Below, piece after piece: positions 54,934 to 64,000 of a stretch of DNA of 64,000 nt. Every line of letters begins with the position of its first letter. Positions within the stretch are counted from its first letter, which is position 1. The position numbers and the translations under genes are program-made. Source of the stretch: Prevotella melaninogenica (GTDB taxonomy: Bacteria > Bacteroidota > Bacteroidia > Bacteroidales > Bacteroidaceae); assembly GCF_018127925.1 (NCBI RefSeq), contig NZ_CP072348.1, forward strand, positions 689,501 to 753,500, written 5' to 3'. The notes beneath the pieces are model-generated. The model ran no database searches, had not been told where the DNA came from, and saw only the letters and a list, made by a program, of their open reading frames with translations.

Positions 54934-57447
54934 ATGGAAGAAACAACTAAATTAGAGCAAGGGAAGGAACTTGAAGTTAATGAAAGTAACTCCTCCTTTG
55001 ATTTTGCCACCTTGTATCGAACCATTGTACTCAACTGGTACTGGTTCGTACTGTCATTAATTATTTTCGGTAGTTTAGGAGCAATCTATCTTAGATATGC
55101 CACACCAATGTATCAGTCTACTGCAAAGTTGCTGATCAAGGACGAAAGTAATAGCAATAGACGTGGTTCCTCTTTACAGAACATGTCAAATCTTGGTATT
55201 ATCTCAAATTCAACTGGTATTGATAACGAGATGGAGATTCTGACATCACACTCTATTGCAGAAGATGCTATTAGAGACTTGAAGTTATATGTTAACTACA
55301 CAACAAAGGGAAGAGTTAAGGATATTATTCTTTATCGCAATCAGCCTCTTAACGTTGATGTAGATCAGACTCATCTTGAAAGATTGAATGCTCCTATTAA
55401 CTTGAGCATCACAAGAGACAGTTTAACTTACACTGTTACTGGAACTTACTATGTACCAACTAACGACAATTCAAATGAAGGTCCATATTCTATTAATAGA
55501 AAGTTCACCAGCCTTCCTGCAACAATAGCGACTCGTGCGGGTATTATTACGATTAGTCCTAATTACGTACATTCATTAAAGAATGCAGATGTTCTTAATG
55601 TAAGTATTCTCTCACCAAGAATGGCATCTAATAAGTATGTCAACGAACTTCAAGTTGCACAGACAGCAAAGTCAACCTCTATTGCGCAGCTACAGCTTAC
55701 AGACGAAGTACCACAGCGTTCTCTTGATTACTTGAAGCAGTTAGCAATTGTATATAACCGTCAAGCAAATGAGGACAAGAATACCATTGCACTTCGTACA
55801 GATAAGTTCATCAATGATCGTTTGGGTAAGATTAATGCCGAACTGGGCAAGACTGAAGGTCAGTTGCAGAACTATAAACAGCAAAATGGTATTGTAGAGT
55901 TGAAGATGAACGCAGGTAACTCTGTAGCAAATCAGAATAGCTCTGAATTAAAGCTTGCAGAGGTTGAGACACAGATTGAATTGTTCAATACAATTGCAAG
56001 AGAGGTTGAAAGTTCATCTCGTAATCTTTCTCAAGTAATTCCTTCTAATGTAGGTTTGGATGACCAAAGTTCTACATCTCTGATTAACAAATATAACGAG
56101 TTAGTACTTGAGCGTAATCGATTACTCCGCAGTGCTTCAGAAAGTTCTCCTGTTGTAGAGCCACTTACAGCACAAATTCGTGAGCTAAATGGTAACATTC
56201 GTCGTGCGATTGGTGCTGCACGTCAGAACCTACAGATTCAGCGTGATGCAGTTTTGTCACAAGTTAATAAGTTTAATGAACAGGTTGCTGAGACTCCACA
56301 GCAGGAACGAATGCTGACACAGATTGACCGTCAGCAGGAAGTAAAGTCTGGTTTGTACTTGATGTTACTCCAAAAGCGTGAGGAAAACAACATTTCTTTG
56401 GCAGCAACAGCCGATAAAGGTAAACTTATTGATGACCCACAGTTGTTAGGTAAGATTAGTCCAAAGTCAACATCAATTATGCTTGTTGCTTTACTAATTG
56501 GCTTAGTACTTCCAGTATTGGTAATCCTTATCTTACAATTCTTCCGTTATAAGATTGAGGGCCATGACGATGTTGCTCGCCTTACCAAGTTACCAATCAT
56601 TGCAGACGTTGCTATTGCAAGTAATAAGGCGAAGGGTAAAGCAGATATCGTTGTACATGAAAACCAGAACAACCAGATGGAAGAAATCTTCCGTTCAATG
56701 CGTACCAACCTTCAGTTTATGCTTAAGGAAGGACAGAAGGTTGTACTCTTCACTTCATCTACTTCTGGTGAGGGTAAGACCTTTAACGCAGCAAACCTTT
56801 CTGTTAGTTTCGGTCTCTTAGGCAAGAAAGTTATCTTGGTTGGTCTTGATATTCGTCGTCCACGTTTGGCAGAGTTGTTCGGTATCAACGATCACAAGCA
56901 TGGTATTACAAACCTTCTTGTAAAGGATAATCCAACGATAGAAGATATATATGAGCAGATTTTGCCTTCAGGAGTTAATAAGAATCTTGATCTCCTCATG
57001 GCAGGTCCAATTCCTCCAAACCCAGCAGAGCTTATTGCACGTAATTCATTAGATATTATCATTAATCTCTTGAAGGAGAAATATGATTATATCATGATTG
57101 ATACCGCACCAGTCGGTCTTGTTACAGATACTCTTCAGATTGCGCGCGTTGCAAATGCTTCTATCTATATGTGTCGTGCAGACTATACTCCAAAGTCAAG
57201 CTTCAACTTGATTAATGCACTTGCAAACGAGAAGAAGTTCCCTAACATGGCTATTGTTCTCAATGGTATTGACATGTCTAAGAGAAAATATAGCTATTAC
57301 TATGGCTATGGCGGTTATGGCAAGTATGGTAGGTATGGTAGAGCAAGCTACGGTACAAGCTATGGACAGTATGGAAACTATGGCAATTATGGTAACTATG
57401 CTAACAGCCACTATGGCAATAAGCACGATGACTCTATAAAGCGATAA
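54934..57447 (+). CDS. Wzc-type polysaccharide co-polymerase / tyrosine autokinase
   Basis: About 837 aa from ATG 54934 (an ATG seven codons earlier is possible). An N-terminal Wzz-like domain with two membrane helices (near 35-55 and 515-535) flanks a long periplasmic coiled coil; the cytoplasmic BY-kinase follows with Walker A FTSSTSGEGKT and a Walker A'/B pair (LVGLDIRRPR, YIMIDTAPVG). The last 50 residues are a Tyr/Gly-rich cluster (KYSYYYGYGGYGKYGRYGR), the autophosphorylation site. It controls chain length and export of capsule or exopolysaccharide. Confidence 0.93.
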   Translation: MEETTKLEQGKELEVNESNSSFDFATLYRTIVLNWYWFVLSLIIFGSLGAIYLRYATPMYQSTAKLLIKDESNSNRRGSSLQNMSNLGIISNSTGIDNEMEILTSHSIAEDAIRDLKLYVNYTTKGRVKDIILYRNQPLNVDVDQTHLERLNAPINLSITRDSLTYTVTGTYYVPTNDNSNEGPYSINRKFTSLPATIATRAGIITISPNYVHSLKNADVLNVSILSPRMASNKYVNELQVAQTAKSTSIAQLQLTDEVPQRSLDYLKQLAIVYNRQANEDKNTIALRTDKFINDRLGKINAELGKTEGQLQNYKQQNGIVELKMNAGNSVANQNSSELKLAEVETQIELFNTIAREVESSSRNLSQVIPSNVGLDDQSSTSLINKYNELVLERNRLLRSASESSPVVEPLTAQIRELNGNIRRAIGAARQNLQIQRDAVLSQVNKFNEQVAETPQQERMLTQIDRQQEVKSGLYLMLLQKREENNISLAATADKGKLIDDPQLLGKISPKSTSIMLVALLIGLVLPVLVILILQFFRYKIEGHDDVARLTKLPIIADVAIASNKAKGKADIVVHENQNNQMEEIFRSMRTNLQFMLKEGQKVVLFTSSTSGEGKTFNAANLSVSFGLLGKKVILVGLDIRRPRLAELFGINDHKHGITNLLVKDNPTIEDIYEQILPSGVNKNLDLLMAGPIPPNPAELIARNSLDIIINLLKEKYDYIMIDTAPVGLVTDTLQIARVANASIYMCRADYTPKSSFNLINALANEKKFPNMAIVLNGIDMSKRKYSYYYGYGGYGKYGRYGRASYGTSYGQYGNYGNYGNYANSHYGNKHDDSIKR

Positions 57448-57458
57448 ACTAACAGACA

Positions 57459-57884
57459 ATGATTATTGCAGTTGACTTCGATGGAACCATCGTAGAACAT
57501 AAATATCCTAAAATCGGTAGCGAAATCCCTTTCGCTACCGATACGCTTAAAATGCTAATTAAAGATGGTCACCAACTTATCTTATGGAGCGTCAGAGAAG
57601 GCGAACTACTCCAAGAGGCTGTTGATTGGTGCCATGAACGTGGGGTAGACTTTTGGGCTGTAAACAAGGATTATCCTGAAGAAGAAAAAGAGAAGAACAA
57701 TCATTTTTCAAGAAAGTTAAAGGTAGAAATGTTTATCGATGACCGTAATCTTGGTGGATTACCAGACTGGGGAACTATCTATCAAATGATTACCAATAAC
57801 GAAACATGGGAAAGCCGTAACTTTGCGCATCATTCGTTTGAAGATCATAAACCACCTAAGAAAAAGCACTGGTGGAATTTCTAA
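57459..57884 (+). CDS. Small HAD-superfamily hydrolase (BT0820-like)
   Basis: 141 aa minimal HAD without a large cap: AVDFDGTIVEHKYP (nucleophile motif, residues 4-17), LILWSVREGE and FIDDRNLGG. Similar small HAD proteins are common in Bacteroides; the substrate is unknown. It lies 11 bp after the tyrosine kinase, so it is in the same operon. Confidence 0.85.
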   Translation: MIIAVDFDGTIVEHKYPKIGSEIPFATDTLKMLIKDGHQLILWSVREGELLQEAVDWCHERGVDFWAVNKDYPEEEKEKNNHFSRKLKVEMFIDDRNLGGLPDWGTIYQMITNNETWESRNFAHHSFEDHKPPKKKHWWNF

Positions 57885-57890
57885 CAAATT

Positions 57891-57926
57891 AAATAGGATA
57901 CTCTACAAGGGTATCCTATTTTATTT
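57891..57926 (+). terminator. Terminator of the exopolysaccharide operon
   Basis: AAATAGGATAC and GTATCCTATTT arms with a 9-nt loop followed by TATTTG, just after the HAD stop. Confidence 0.75.
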
Positions 57927-57945
57927 GTACTATAACTTACCAACA

Positions 57946-58002
57946 ACACTACGTGTGCGGAGCATCAGCACCATATGTGCGGAGCATAAACACAATATGT
58001 GC
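57946..58002. repeat. 22-bp-period palindrome array E (3 units)
   Basis: Units start at 57946 (ACACTACGTGTGC), 57968 (GCACCATATGTGC) and 57990 (ACACAATATGTGC), exactly 22 bp apart, with GGAGCATCA and GGAGCATAA as spacers. It lies just after the operon terminator. The remaining intergenic DNA to 58249 shows nothing else. Confidence 0.75.
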
Positions 58003-58249
58003 TAACTTACAACACATGCATAAAGAACGAATAGTGAGAGGCGTTATAGCGAAAGAATATATTGGAAAACATAAACACTAAGCCTATATAAAAAGAACTT
58101 GCCAAACAAAAATAAGTTTCAATAAAAAAGATGTATCAAATATATTCATAAAATAGAATTACGATATATTTGATACATCCCCTATCTAACCCAAGTTTAA
58201 CACCCACCTTCGCCTAATTGTTACTGTCACCATACTTTCCTCGTTTTTC

Positions 58250-60130
58250 TTATGGGCTCTGTGTCCTACAAATTTTATTCTTTTTGAATGGTGAGTGTTT
58301 TAAGTTCAACTTATCGTATATCTGTTTTGCTTGCTTCGAAGGACTACTGCACTGGCGCATCTCGATGGTTTCACCTAATGGATTCTTCCCTTTTGTGGTG
58401 ACGAGCTTTTGGATGCTCATACGTCGTACAATCTCAGTCCAGTAACTGGATTCTCCTTCTCGTTTTAATTGACAACGGATAGTGTTTACCACCCAGTAGG
58501 CTAATAAACCGAAGAAAAGGTGTGCGTCGCTTCGCTCATCTTTCTGATGATAGATAGGACGGAGGTTGAGATCATTCTTTAGTTGTCTGTTCGTACATTC
58601 TATCTCACGAATGAGATTGTAGTATTCCCATGTTACACGTTCAGAAAGTGTCCTGACATTGCTGCGGAGGAAATAGACTCCATGACCAGATTCCATTGCC
58701 GAGAGGTCTTTTATCTCCCAGTCTACACGCAGCATCTGCTTGGGTTTCTTCTCATTTTTTATGTAGCTTATCTGGTAGAACTTCGCTATAGAAGGGTACT
58801 TCTGTATGGCACGTCCTGTACGTTCAACAACCTTTTCATAGGTTTTTGTTCCACCTTTCTTGGAGATTCCTTCGTTTATCCTCTGCAGTTCCATCTCAAA
58901 ACGCTCTCTCCAAACCCTGTTCATGGACGACTCTGTCATAGCTTTCGAAGGAGATGTTATTTCGAGATAATAATCCTTATCATCCTCTGTCTTAATCTCT
59001 TTCAGCGTTATCTTCTGCCGACGGGCATCCATTACCGTAACACTCTTGTTATCATCACTGAGCGTATAGTCCTTCATTTGCGTACGGGATACGCAGAGAT
59101 AATTGTAACCCTTTTTCTTTATTAACTCCAAGTTCTCTTCTGTGGCAACACCTGCATCCATGACAACAAGCGTATCTTTGGTTCTTGATGGATTCCTCTT
59201 TGCCAGCGTATCAATCATATTGGGTAGAGACTTGGAATCTGCTGTATTACCCTCCAAGATAGAAGAATAACGTATAAAACCTTCTTTATTGATACATAAT
59301 GCAAGTACAAGTAGCTTACAATCAGAGCGCTTTTCTTTTGAACGACCGAACTTGGCTTTATCGCTATTACGCTTGCTACCCTCGAAATAGAAGTTGGTTA
59401 AGTCGAAGAGCATCAACTTGTTGTCTATATTAAAGAGAACGTCAGTAATGCTGCACAGATGATGCTCTAACTGTTCCTTTAGTTCATATAATTTATCAGT
59501 GATTTTATACAGAGAATTGATTCCTGGTGTCCAGCCAGGAACTCCACTATAAAGTTCAGCGGCAGCCGAGTTATCGCGCAAATAATAATAAGATGAACGT
59601 TCAGAAACAGCATATACCGTGCGAACAATCAATGCTGACAAAGCCGTGTGTATTGCATTTTCCGTCCAGCCGTTTTTGCGCAGGAAACCCTCTAATTGCA
59701 GCTTGTCTATTGTCTGCTTGCAGAGCCACTCAGCACCAACATTCCTTGCGTCAGTATAGTTTGCCGTCTCAAGGTCTATGTAGTTCTCATATTTTCTCAG
59801 CGACCTCTGCTCTTCCTTATTAAACCGATCGATTCCACCTTCTTTCTCCATACGGCTCCACCATTCGTCAGCCTTTGCCTGTTCAATAGGAGTAAGACCG
59901 TCAAGGTATTCTTTGAAAAGCGAGGGTGTACTTCTGTTTTTGAAGCGTTCGGTAAGAGCGTATGCAATTTTTCGAACCTGTACAGCAGTAAGTGAAGGTT
60001 CGAACCCGATGTTCAAAAGAATTAGCGAATGTACATGACCCTGCACATCACGATATGACTCCTTGATGCGATAATAAGGAGCCATGTCCCCTGTGGCAGG
60101 GTTGAATCGTGTCTGTACATTTGCGTGCAT
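58250..60130 (-). CDS. IS1634-family (IS4 superfamily) transposase
   Basis: 626 aa. DDE_Tnp_1 pattern: LMLFDLTNFYFEG (first Asp), DTLVVMDAGVATEENLELI (second Asp) and YYNLIREIECTNRQLKNDLN (Glu region). The N-terminal leader TGDMAPYYRIKESYRDVQG is typical of this family. The frame is undamaged. A 15-bp direct repeat CTGTGTCCTACAAAT flanks the gene (58259-58273 and 60163-60177), the left copy inside its last codons. I could not find convincing inverted ends. Confidence 0.88.
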   Translation of the reverse strand: MHANVQTRFNPATGDMAPYYRIKESYRDVQGHVHSLILLNIGFEPSLTAVQVRKIAYALTERFKNRSTPSLFKEYLDGLTPIEQAKADEWWSRMEKEGGIDRFNKEEQRSLRKYENYIDLETANYTDARNVGAEWLCKQTIDKLQLEGFLRKNGWTENAIHTALSALIVRTVYAVSERSSYYYLRDNSAAAELYSGVPGWTPGINSLYKITDKLYELKEQLEHHLCSITDVLFNIDNKLMLFDLTNFYFEGSKRNSDKAKFGRSKEKRSDCKLLVLALCINKEGFIRYSSILEGNTADSKSLPNMIDTLAKRNPSRTKDTLVVMDAGVATEENLELIKKKGYNYLCVSRTQMKDYTLSDDNKSVTVMDARRQKITLKEIKTEDDKDYYLEITSPSKAMTESSMNRVWRERFEMELQRINEGISKKGGTKTYEKVVERTGRAIQKYPSIAKFYQISYIKNEKKPKQMLRVDWEIKDLSAMESGHGVYFLRSNVRTLSERVTWEYYNLIREIECTNRQLKNDLNLRPIYHQKDERSDAHLFFGLLAYWVVNTIRCQLKREGESSYWTEIVRRMSIQKLVTTKGKNPLGETIEMRQCSSPSKQAKQIYDKLNLKHSPFKKNKICRTQSP

Positions 60131-60959
60131 GAGTGCAAAGTAACAAAATAATTTTGATATGACTGTGTCCTACAAATCAGATTTTACTCCTCGTTACAAT
60201 ACCCTATACTTGATTATCAACCATTTATCAAATTGATACTACACAAAACATCCCGAAAATTTATGAAAAATAATTTTGCCGGTTAAAATTGGGCTAAAAG
60301 TGATTTGTTTTAGCACCCCTGTAAGTTTCTTACTATCAACAAGTTGCAAAAATAGATTTAAAAAGGTGCTTAGTAAGGCTTCAAAAGGGCATCTTTTGCA
60401 AGCCAATTGGGCGTTATTTGCAAGCCATTTTATGGTCTTTATAAAATCAATATACGAAAAATACGGACAAAAATGCGTCTTCAAAACTTGGAAATGATAA
60501 AGTTTACCTTTTGTATTTAGAATTATAAGAAATATCAAACAGAGCAACTTTAAGTTTCTTACTGCAAACTTAGAGTTGCTATAAGTGACTTATTATATAA
60601 TTGCTTTAGCTCGTCCCTTTATATATTGGATAAGTCTTATATCTTTTCTTATCTTTGGATGGAACAAACAGATATGCCTTACGAAAGGTTTTCTATATTC
60701 TTTGGGGCTTACTTATTTATATCTGTGCATTTATATGCTGTAAACACCAAGAGAACTGAACATTGAAGAGCACGTTCCCAACCTCCTCCCCCTCCCTTTT
60801 CTAAAATCGACTAACTGACAATTTGTCTAAAACAAACGACAATTTGACACAAAACACCTATAGGCACAAGGTTTGAGATATAGGCAATAGAAACAAAAAA
60901 TAAGAACAAGTTCCGAAACCTATTATAAAGGTGTAGGGCTATAGGAAGGAGATTTAAAT
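60131..60959. other. Intergenic region between the IS1634-type gene and clpB
   Basis: About 830 bp, AT-rich. It contains hairpin repeat copy 3 and no convincing ORF. clpB is preceded by GGAAGGAG, an unusually strong Shine-Dalgarno for Bacteroidota, 8 bp before its ATG. No CIRCE-type heat-shock operator seen. Confidence 0.5.
60361..60397. repeat. Dispersed hairpin repeat, copy 3
   Basis: Arms AAAAGGTGC (60361-60369) and GCATCTTTT (60389-60397), which pair with one G-U wobble if transcribed; a shorter interior than copies 1 and 2 but the same wording (TTAGT, GGCTTCAAAAGG). Confidence 0.6.
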
Positions 60960-63548
60960 ATGACATTTGAGAAATTTACAATCAAAGCACAAGAAGCTGT
61001 TCAGAGTGCGATAAACATTGCACAGCGAAATGGACAGCAGACCATTGAGCCAGTACACATATTAGCTGGTGTAATGGATAAAGGAAAGGACGTAATAAAT
61101 TACGTCTTCCAGAAAATTGGCGTCAATGCACAAGCTGTGGAGACTGCTATTCAGAATGAGATGAGCCACTTACCAAAAGTATCTGGTGGTGAACCTTACC
61201 TATCTTCTGAGACCAATCAGGTAATGCAGCGTACTATAGAGACCTCTCAGAAGATGGGTGATGAATTCGTTAGTATCGAACCGATGCTGCTCGCCCTACT
61301 TGCGGTGAACTCAACTGCAAGCCGTATTTTGAAAGATGCGGGTTGTACTGAGAAGGAGATGACAGCTGCTATCAATGATCTTAGACAAGGTCAGAAGGTA
61401 CAGTCACAAAGTGGTGATGAGAACTATCAGTCATTACAGAAATATGCACGCAACCTTATCGAGGATGCACGTGCAGGAAAACTCGACCCAGTGATTGGTC
61501 GTGATGAGGAGATTCGAAGAGTATTGCAGATTCTTTCTCGTCGTACAAAGAACAACCCTATCCTCATTGGTGAGCCAGGTACTGGTAAGACAGCTATCGT
61601 TGAGGGCTTAGCAGAGAGAATCGTTCGTGGTGATGTGCCAGAAAACCTAAAGGACAAGCAACTCTATTCATTGGATATGGGTGCGATGTTGGCTGGTGCT
61701 AAGTATAAAGGTGAGTTCGAGGAGCGTCTTAAGAGTGTTGTTAAGGAGGTGATGCAGGCTGATGGTAACATCATTCTCTTCATTGACGAGATTCACACAT
61801 TGGTTGGCGCAGGTGGTGGCGAAGGTGCCATGGATGCTGCTAACATCCTTAAACCAGCCTTAGCACGTGGCGAATTGAGAGCTATCGGTGCAACAACACT
61901 GAATGAATATCAGAAGTATTTTGAGAAAGATAAGGCTCTTGAGCGTCGTTTCCAGACCGTATTAGTAGATGAACCTGACGAGTTGGATGCTATCTCTATC
62001 CTTCGTGGATTGAAGGAACGTTATGAGAATCATCACAAGGTACGTATCCAAGATGATGCTTGTATCGCAGCTGTTAAGCTTTCTGAGCGTTATATCTCAG
62101 ACCGCTTCTTGCCTGATAAGGCTATCGACTTAATGGATGAGGCTGCAGCAAAACTACGTATGGAACGCGACTCTGTACCAGAGGAGTTGGATGAAATCAG
62201 TCGTAGATTGAAGCAGCTTGAGATTGAGCGTGAGGCTATTAAGCGTGAGAACGACACAGAGAAGATTGCACAACTCGACAAGGAAATCGCTGAACTCAAA
62301 GAGCAGGAACATGGATTCCGCGCTAAGTGGGAAGGCGAACGTGGACTGGTGAATAAGATTCAGCAGGACAAACAAGAGATTGAGCAGCTCAAGTATGAGG
62401 CTGACCGTGCCGAGCGTGAGGGTAATTACGAGCGTGTTGCCGAGATTAGATACTCACGACTAAAGCAATTAGAAGACGATATCAAGAACATCCAACAGCA
62501 GTTGCAAGCGACACAAGATGGGCAAGCTATGGTGCGCGAGGAGGTTACAGCAGATGATATTGCTGAGGTTGTGAGCCGTTGGACAGGTATTCCTGTCACA
62601 CGAATGTTACAGAGTGAGAAGGATAAACTGCTCCACTTGGAGGATGAACTACATAAACGTGTCATCGGACAAGATGAGGCTATCACAGCTGTAGCAGATG
62701 CGGTTCGTCGCTCACGTGCAGGATTGCAAGATCCGAAGAAGCCTATTGCATCCTTCATCTTCTTAGGTACAACGGGTACCGGTAAGACTGAGTTGGCAAA
62801 AGCATTGGCTGATTATCTTTTCAATGACGAGTCTATGATGACGCGAATTGATATGAGTGAGTATCAAGAGAAGTTCAGTGTAACTCGACTCATCGGTGCG
62901 CCTCCAGGATATGTAGGCTATGATGAGGGTGGTCAGTTGACTGAGGCTGTACGCCGCAAGCCTTACTCTGTCGTACTCTTTGATGAGATTGAGAAGGCAC
63001 ATCCTGACGTATTCAACATCCTTCTGCAGGTGTTGGACGATGGTCATCTGACAGACAATAAGGGACGAACAGTGAACTTCAAGAATACGATTATCATCAT
63101 GACGTCTAATCTTGGTTCACAATACATCCAGCAACAGTTTGAACATCTTAACGATACTAACCGTGAGGAGGTAATCGACAAGGCAAAAGTTGCGGTAATG
63201 GATATGTTGAAGAAGACGATACGTCCTGAGTTCCTCAACCGTATCGACGAGACTATCATGTTCTTGCCATTGACAAAAGAGCAGATTGGTGATGTTGTTC
63301 GTCTGCAGCTCGAAAGAGTTAAGGATATGTTAGAGCCACAGGGTATTGAACTTCAGTGGACTGACCCAGCCATCAACTATCTTTCAGATGTTGGCTACGA
63401 CCCAGAGTTCGGTGCGCGTCCTGTCAAGAGAGCTATCCAACGTTACGTATTGAACGACCTCAGTAAGTCATTGCTTGCAGGTACAGTCAACCGTGACAAG
63501 CCTGTTATCATCGACAGCTTTGGCGAGGGCTTAGTATTTAGAAACTAG
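60960..63548 (+). CDS. clpB: ATP-dependent chaperone ClpB
   Basis: 862 aa, full length. The N-domain (1-150) is followed by AAA1 with Walker A GEPGTGKT (about 205) and Walker B LFIDEIH, the long ClpB-specific coiled-coil middle domain (about 400-530, [20 protein letters not shown]), and AAA2 with [12 protein letters not shown] and [10 protein letters not shown]. It threads aggregated proteins with DnaK help. The middle domain and lack of a ClpP-binding loop separate it from ClpA/ClpC. Confidence 0.97.
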   Translation: MTFEKFTIKAQEAVQSAINIAQRNGQQTIEPVHILAGVMDKGKDVINYVFQKIGVNAQAVETAIQNEMSHLPKVSGGEPYLSSETNQVMQRTIETSQKMGDEFVSIEPMLLALLAVNSTASRILKDAGCTEKEMTAAINDLRQGQKVQSQSGDENYQSLQKYARNLIEDARAGKLDPVIGRDEEIRRVLQILSRRTKNNPILIGEPGTGKTAIVEGLAERIVRGDVPENLKDKQLYSLDMGAMLAGAKYKGEFEERLKSVVKEVMQADGNIILFIDEIHTLVGAGGGEGAMDAANILKPALARGELRAIGATTLNEYQKYFEKDKALERRFQTVLVDEPDELDAISILRGLKERYENHHKVRIQDDACIAAVKLSERYISDRFLPDKAIDLMDEAAAKLRMERDSVPEELDEISRRLKQLEIEREAIKRENDTEKIAQLDKEIAELKEQEHGFRAKWEGERGLVNKIQQDKQEIEQLKYEADRAEREGNYERVAEIRYSRLKQLEDDIKNIQQQLQATQDGQAMVREEVTADDIAEVVSRWTGIPVTRMLQSEKDKLLHLEDELHKRVIGQDEAITAVADAVRRSRAGLQDPKKPIASFIFLGTTGTGKTELAKALADYLFNDESMMTRIDMSEYQEKFSVTRLIGAPPGYVGYDEGGQLTEAVRRKPYSVVLFDEIEKAHPDVFNILLQVLDDGHLTDNKGRTVNFKNTIIIMTSNLGSQYIQQQFEHLNDTNREEVIDKAKVAVMDMLKKTIRPEFLNRIDETIMFLPLTKEQIGDVVRLQLERVKDMLEPQGIELQWTDPAINYLSDVGYDPEFGARPVKRAIQRYVLNDLSKSLLAGTVNRDKPVIIDSFGEGLVFRN

Positions 63549-63569
63549 AAAGGATTGTATTTAGAACTG

Positions 63570-63600
63570 AAAAAAGGATGTGTCCAGGCACATCCTTTTT
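63570..63600 (+). terminator. Terminator of clpB
   Basis: AAAAAGGATGTG/CACATCCTTTTT perfect stem with a 6-nt loop, 22 bp after the stop codon. Confidence 0.85.
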
Positions 63601-63708
63601 AAATTTACATGTAATTTGCTTGGTTATAAACGATTCCTCAGATGCAATCCAACTTAATAAGGAGTGTCTAATAGCAGACATCAAACAAATTATTTTCAAT
63701 ATACTAAA

Positions 63709-63805
63709 AGTAGGGGCAGACGCTCCCGTCTGTTCGCTTAAATACATTTGTTAGTCAATGTGTTGTTGCTTACATAGCGGACAGACGAGGGAGTCTGTCC
63801 CTACT
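63709..63805. repeat. Inverted repeat with 30-bp arms
   Basis: Arms AGTAGGGGCAGACGCTCCCG... (63709-63738) and its near reverse complement (63776-63805) with about four mismatches, 37-bp loop. REP/MITE-like, non-coding. Confidence 0.8.
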
Positions 63806-63849
63806 GGTAATGCTAAAAGCTCAAAGGTCAGTGCTGAAATTATATACGG

Positions 63850-64000
63850 TTAGCCGAAAATTTTTATTTGATAAAAATATTTTTCTAACCGCTTCCCCGT
63901 AAATTTCTAACCGTATATAAATTTACGGGGAACAGTATATAAATTTTCTTCTAACACGTTCCCCGTAAATCGCAAACACGTTGGAAATTTACGGGGAACA
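63850..64000. repeat. Repeats of the TTCCCCGTAAATTT / GTATATAAATTT type, running off the edge
   Basis: CCCCGTAAAT occurs twice, its complement AAATTTACGGGGAAC twice, with GTATATAAATTT between; AATTTTCTTCTAACACGTT is shared with the region at 21580-21760. No gene is present. Confidence 0.65.

Noticed and set aside
57215-57439. ORF opposite or shifted within the Tyr-rich tail of the tyrosine kinase
   Set aside because: Shadow frames created by the repetitive TAT/GGC codons of the real gene.
60131-60959. Heat-shock operator (CIRCE) upstream of clpB
   Set aside because: No TTAGCACTC-N9-GAGTGCTAA-type inverted repeat found.

Overview
The window looks like chromosomal DNA of an oral Prevotella (Bacteroidota), closest in flavour to the P. 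melaninogenica group. I base this on low-to-moderate GC, Bacteroidota-type promoters (TTTG about 20 bp before TAnnTTTG), Bacteroidota-specific families (DUF4199, DUF6048, DUF6452, DUF2723, HU-like proteins with basic tails, M64 peptidase, ISAon1-type IS) and a gene order familiar from Bacteroides/Prevotella. No database search was possible. Family names come from recognising motifs in the translations.

Layout. 1-781: start of a nuo (NADH:quinone oxidoreductase) operon, with nuoB running off the left edge. 1063-9105: sugar kinase-like ATPase, large MscS channel, small outer-membrane barrel, kdsA-kdsD (Kdo synthesis for LPS) and a cardiolipin synthase-like enzyme. 9133-14263: a pair of LuxR-type regulators, one fused to a hemerythrin domain, divergent from a Rep_3-type replication initiator, then a tyrosine-rich lipoprotein with tandem repeats and an unknown protein. 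14609-15151: a 543-bp miniature IS1595-like element. 15244-20295: housekeeping run (5-FTHF cyclo-ligase, S41 protease, dCMP deaminase, M3 peptidase). 20449-24370: repeat-rich stretch with an HU-like protein, a surface lipoprotein with a lectin-like tail, and a (TG)27 microsatellite. 24371-30637: Crp/Fnr regulator, ApbE, DUF6048/DUF6452, GT2 plus DUF4199, SRP RNA followed directly by tRNA-Thr, and a HAD phosphatase. 31135-33294: anaerobic ribonucleotide reductase nrdD with no nrdG beside it.

33500-36451 is the accessory region. Fragments of one IS4-like element are interleaved with two orphan immunity-type genes and a truncated GHH-type nuclease toxin tip. 37124-47008: DUF2723 membrane protein, polysaccharide deacetylase, queG, cupin, glyA and M64 peptidase. 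47577-49241: tRNA-Thr and tRNA-Gly, then a complete ISAon1-type IS with 8-bp target duplication. 50007-53639: YecH-like and glutaredoxin-like proteins and a zapB/zapA/rny operon. 53810-57884: rfbA, a Wzc-type tyrosine kinase and a HAD protein (exopolysaccharide). 58250-60130: IS1634-type transposase. 60960-63548: clpB.

The most unusual content is in the non-coding DNA. Five intergenic sites carry short arrays of 13-bp palindromes (RCAC-N5-GTGY) spaced exactly 22 bp apart; one lies in front of the rep gene. There are also three copies of a hairpin with compensatory arm changes, two 84-bp elements with TTGCTGTCACT inverted ends in opposite orientation, a 369-bp imperfect palindrome, and several other repeat families. 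The arrays are the best candidate for an undescribed system; the rep-gene neighbourhood and the toxin/immunity scrapyard come next.
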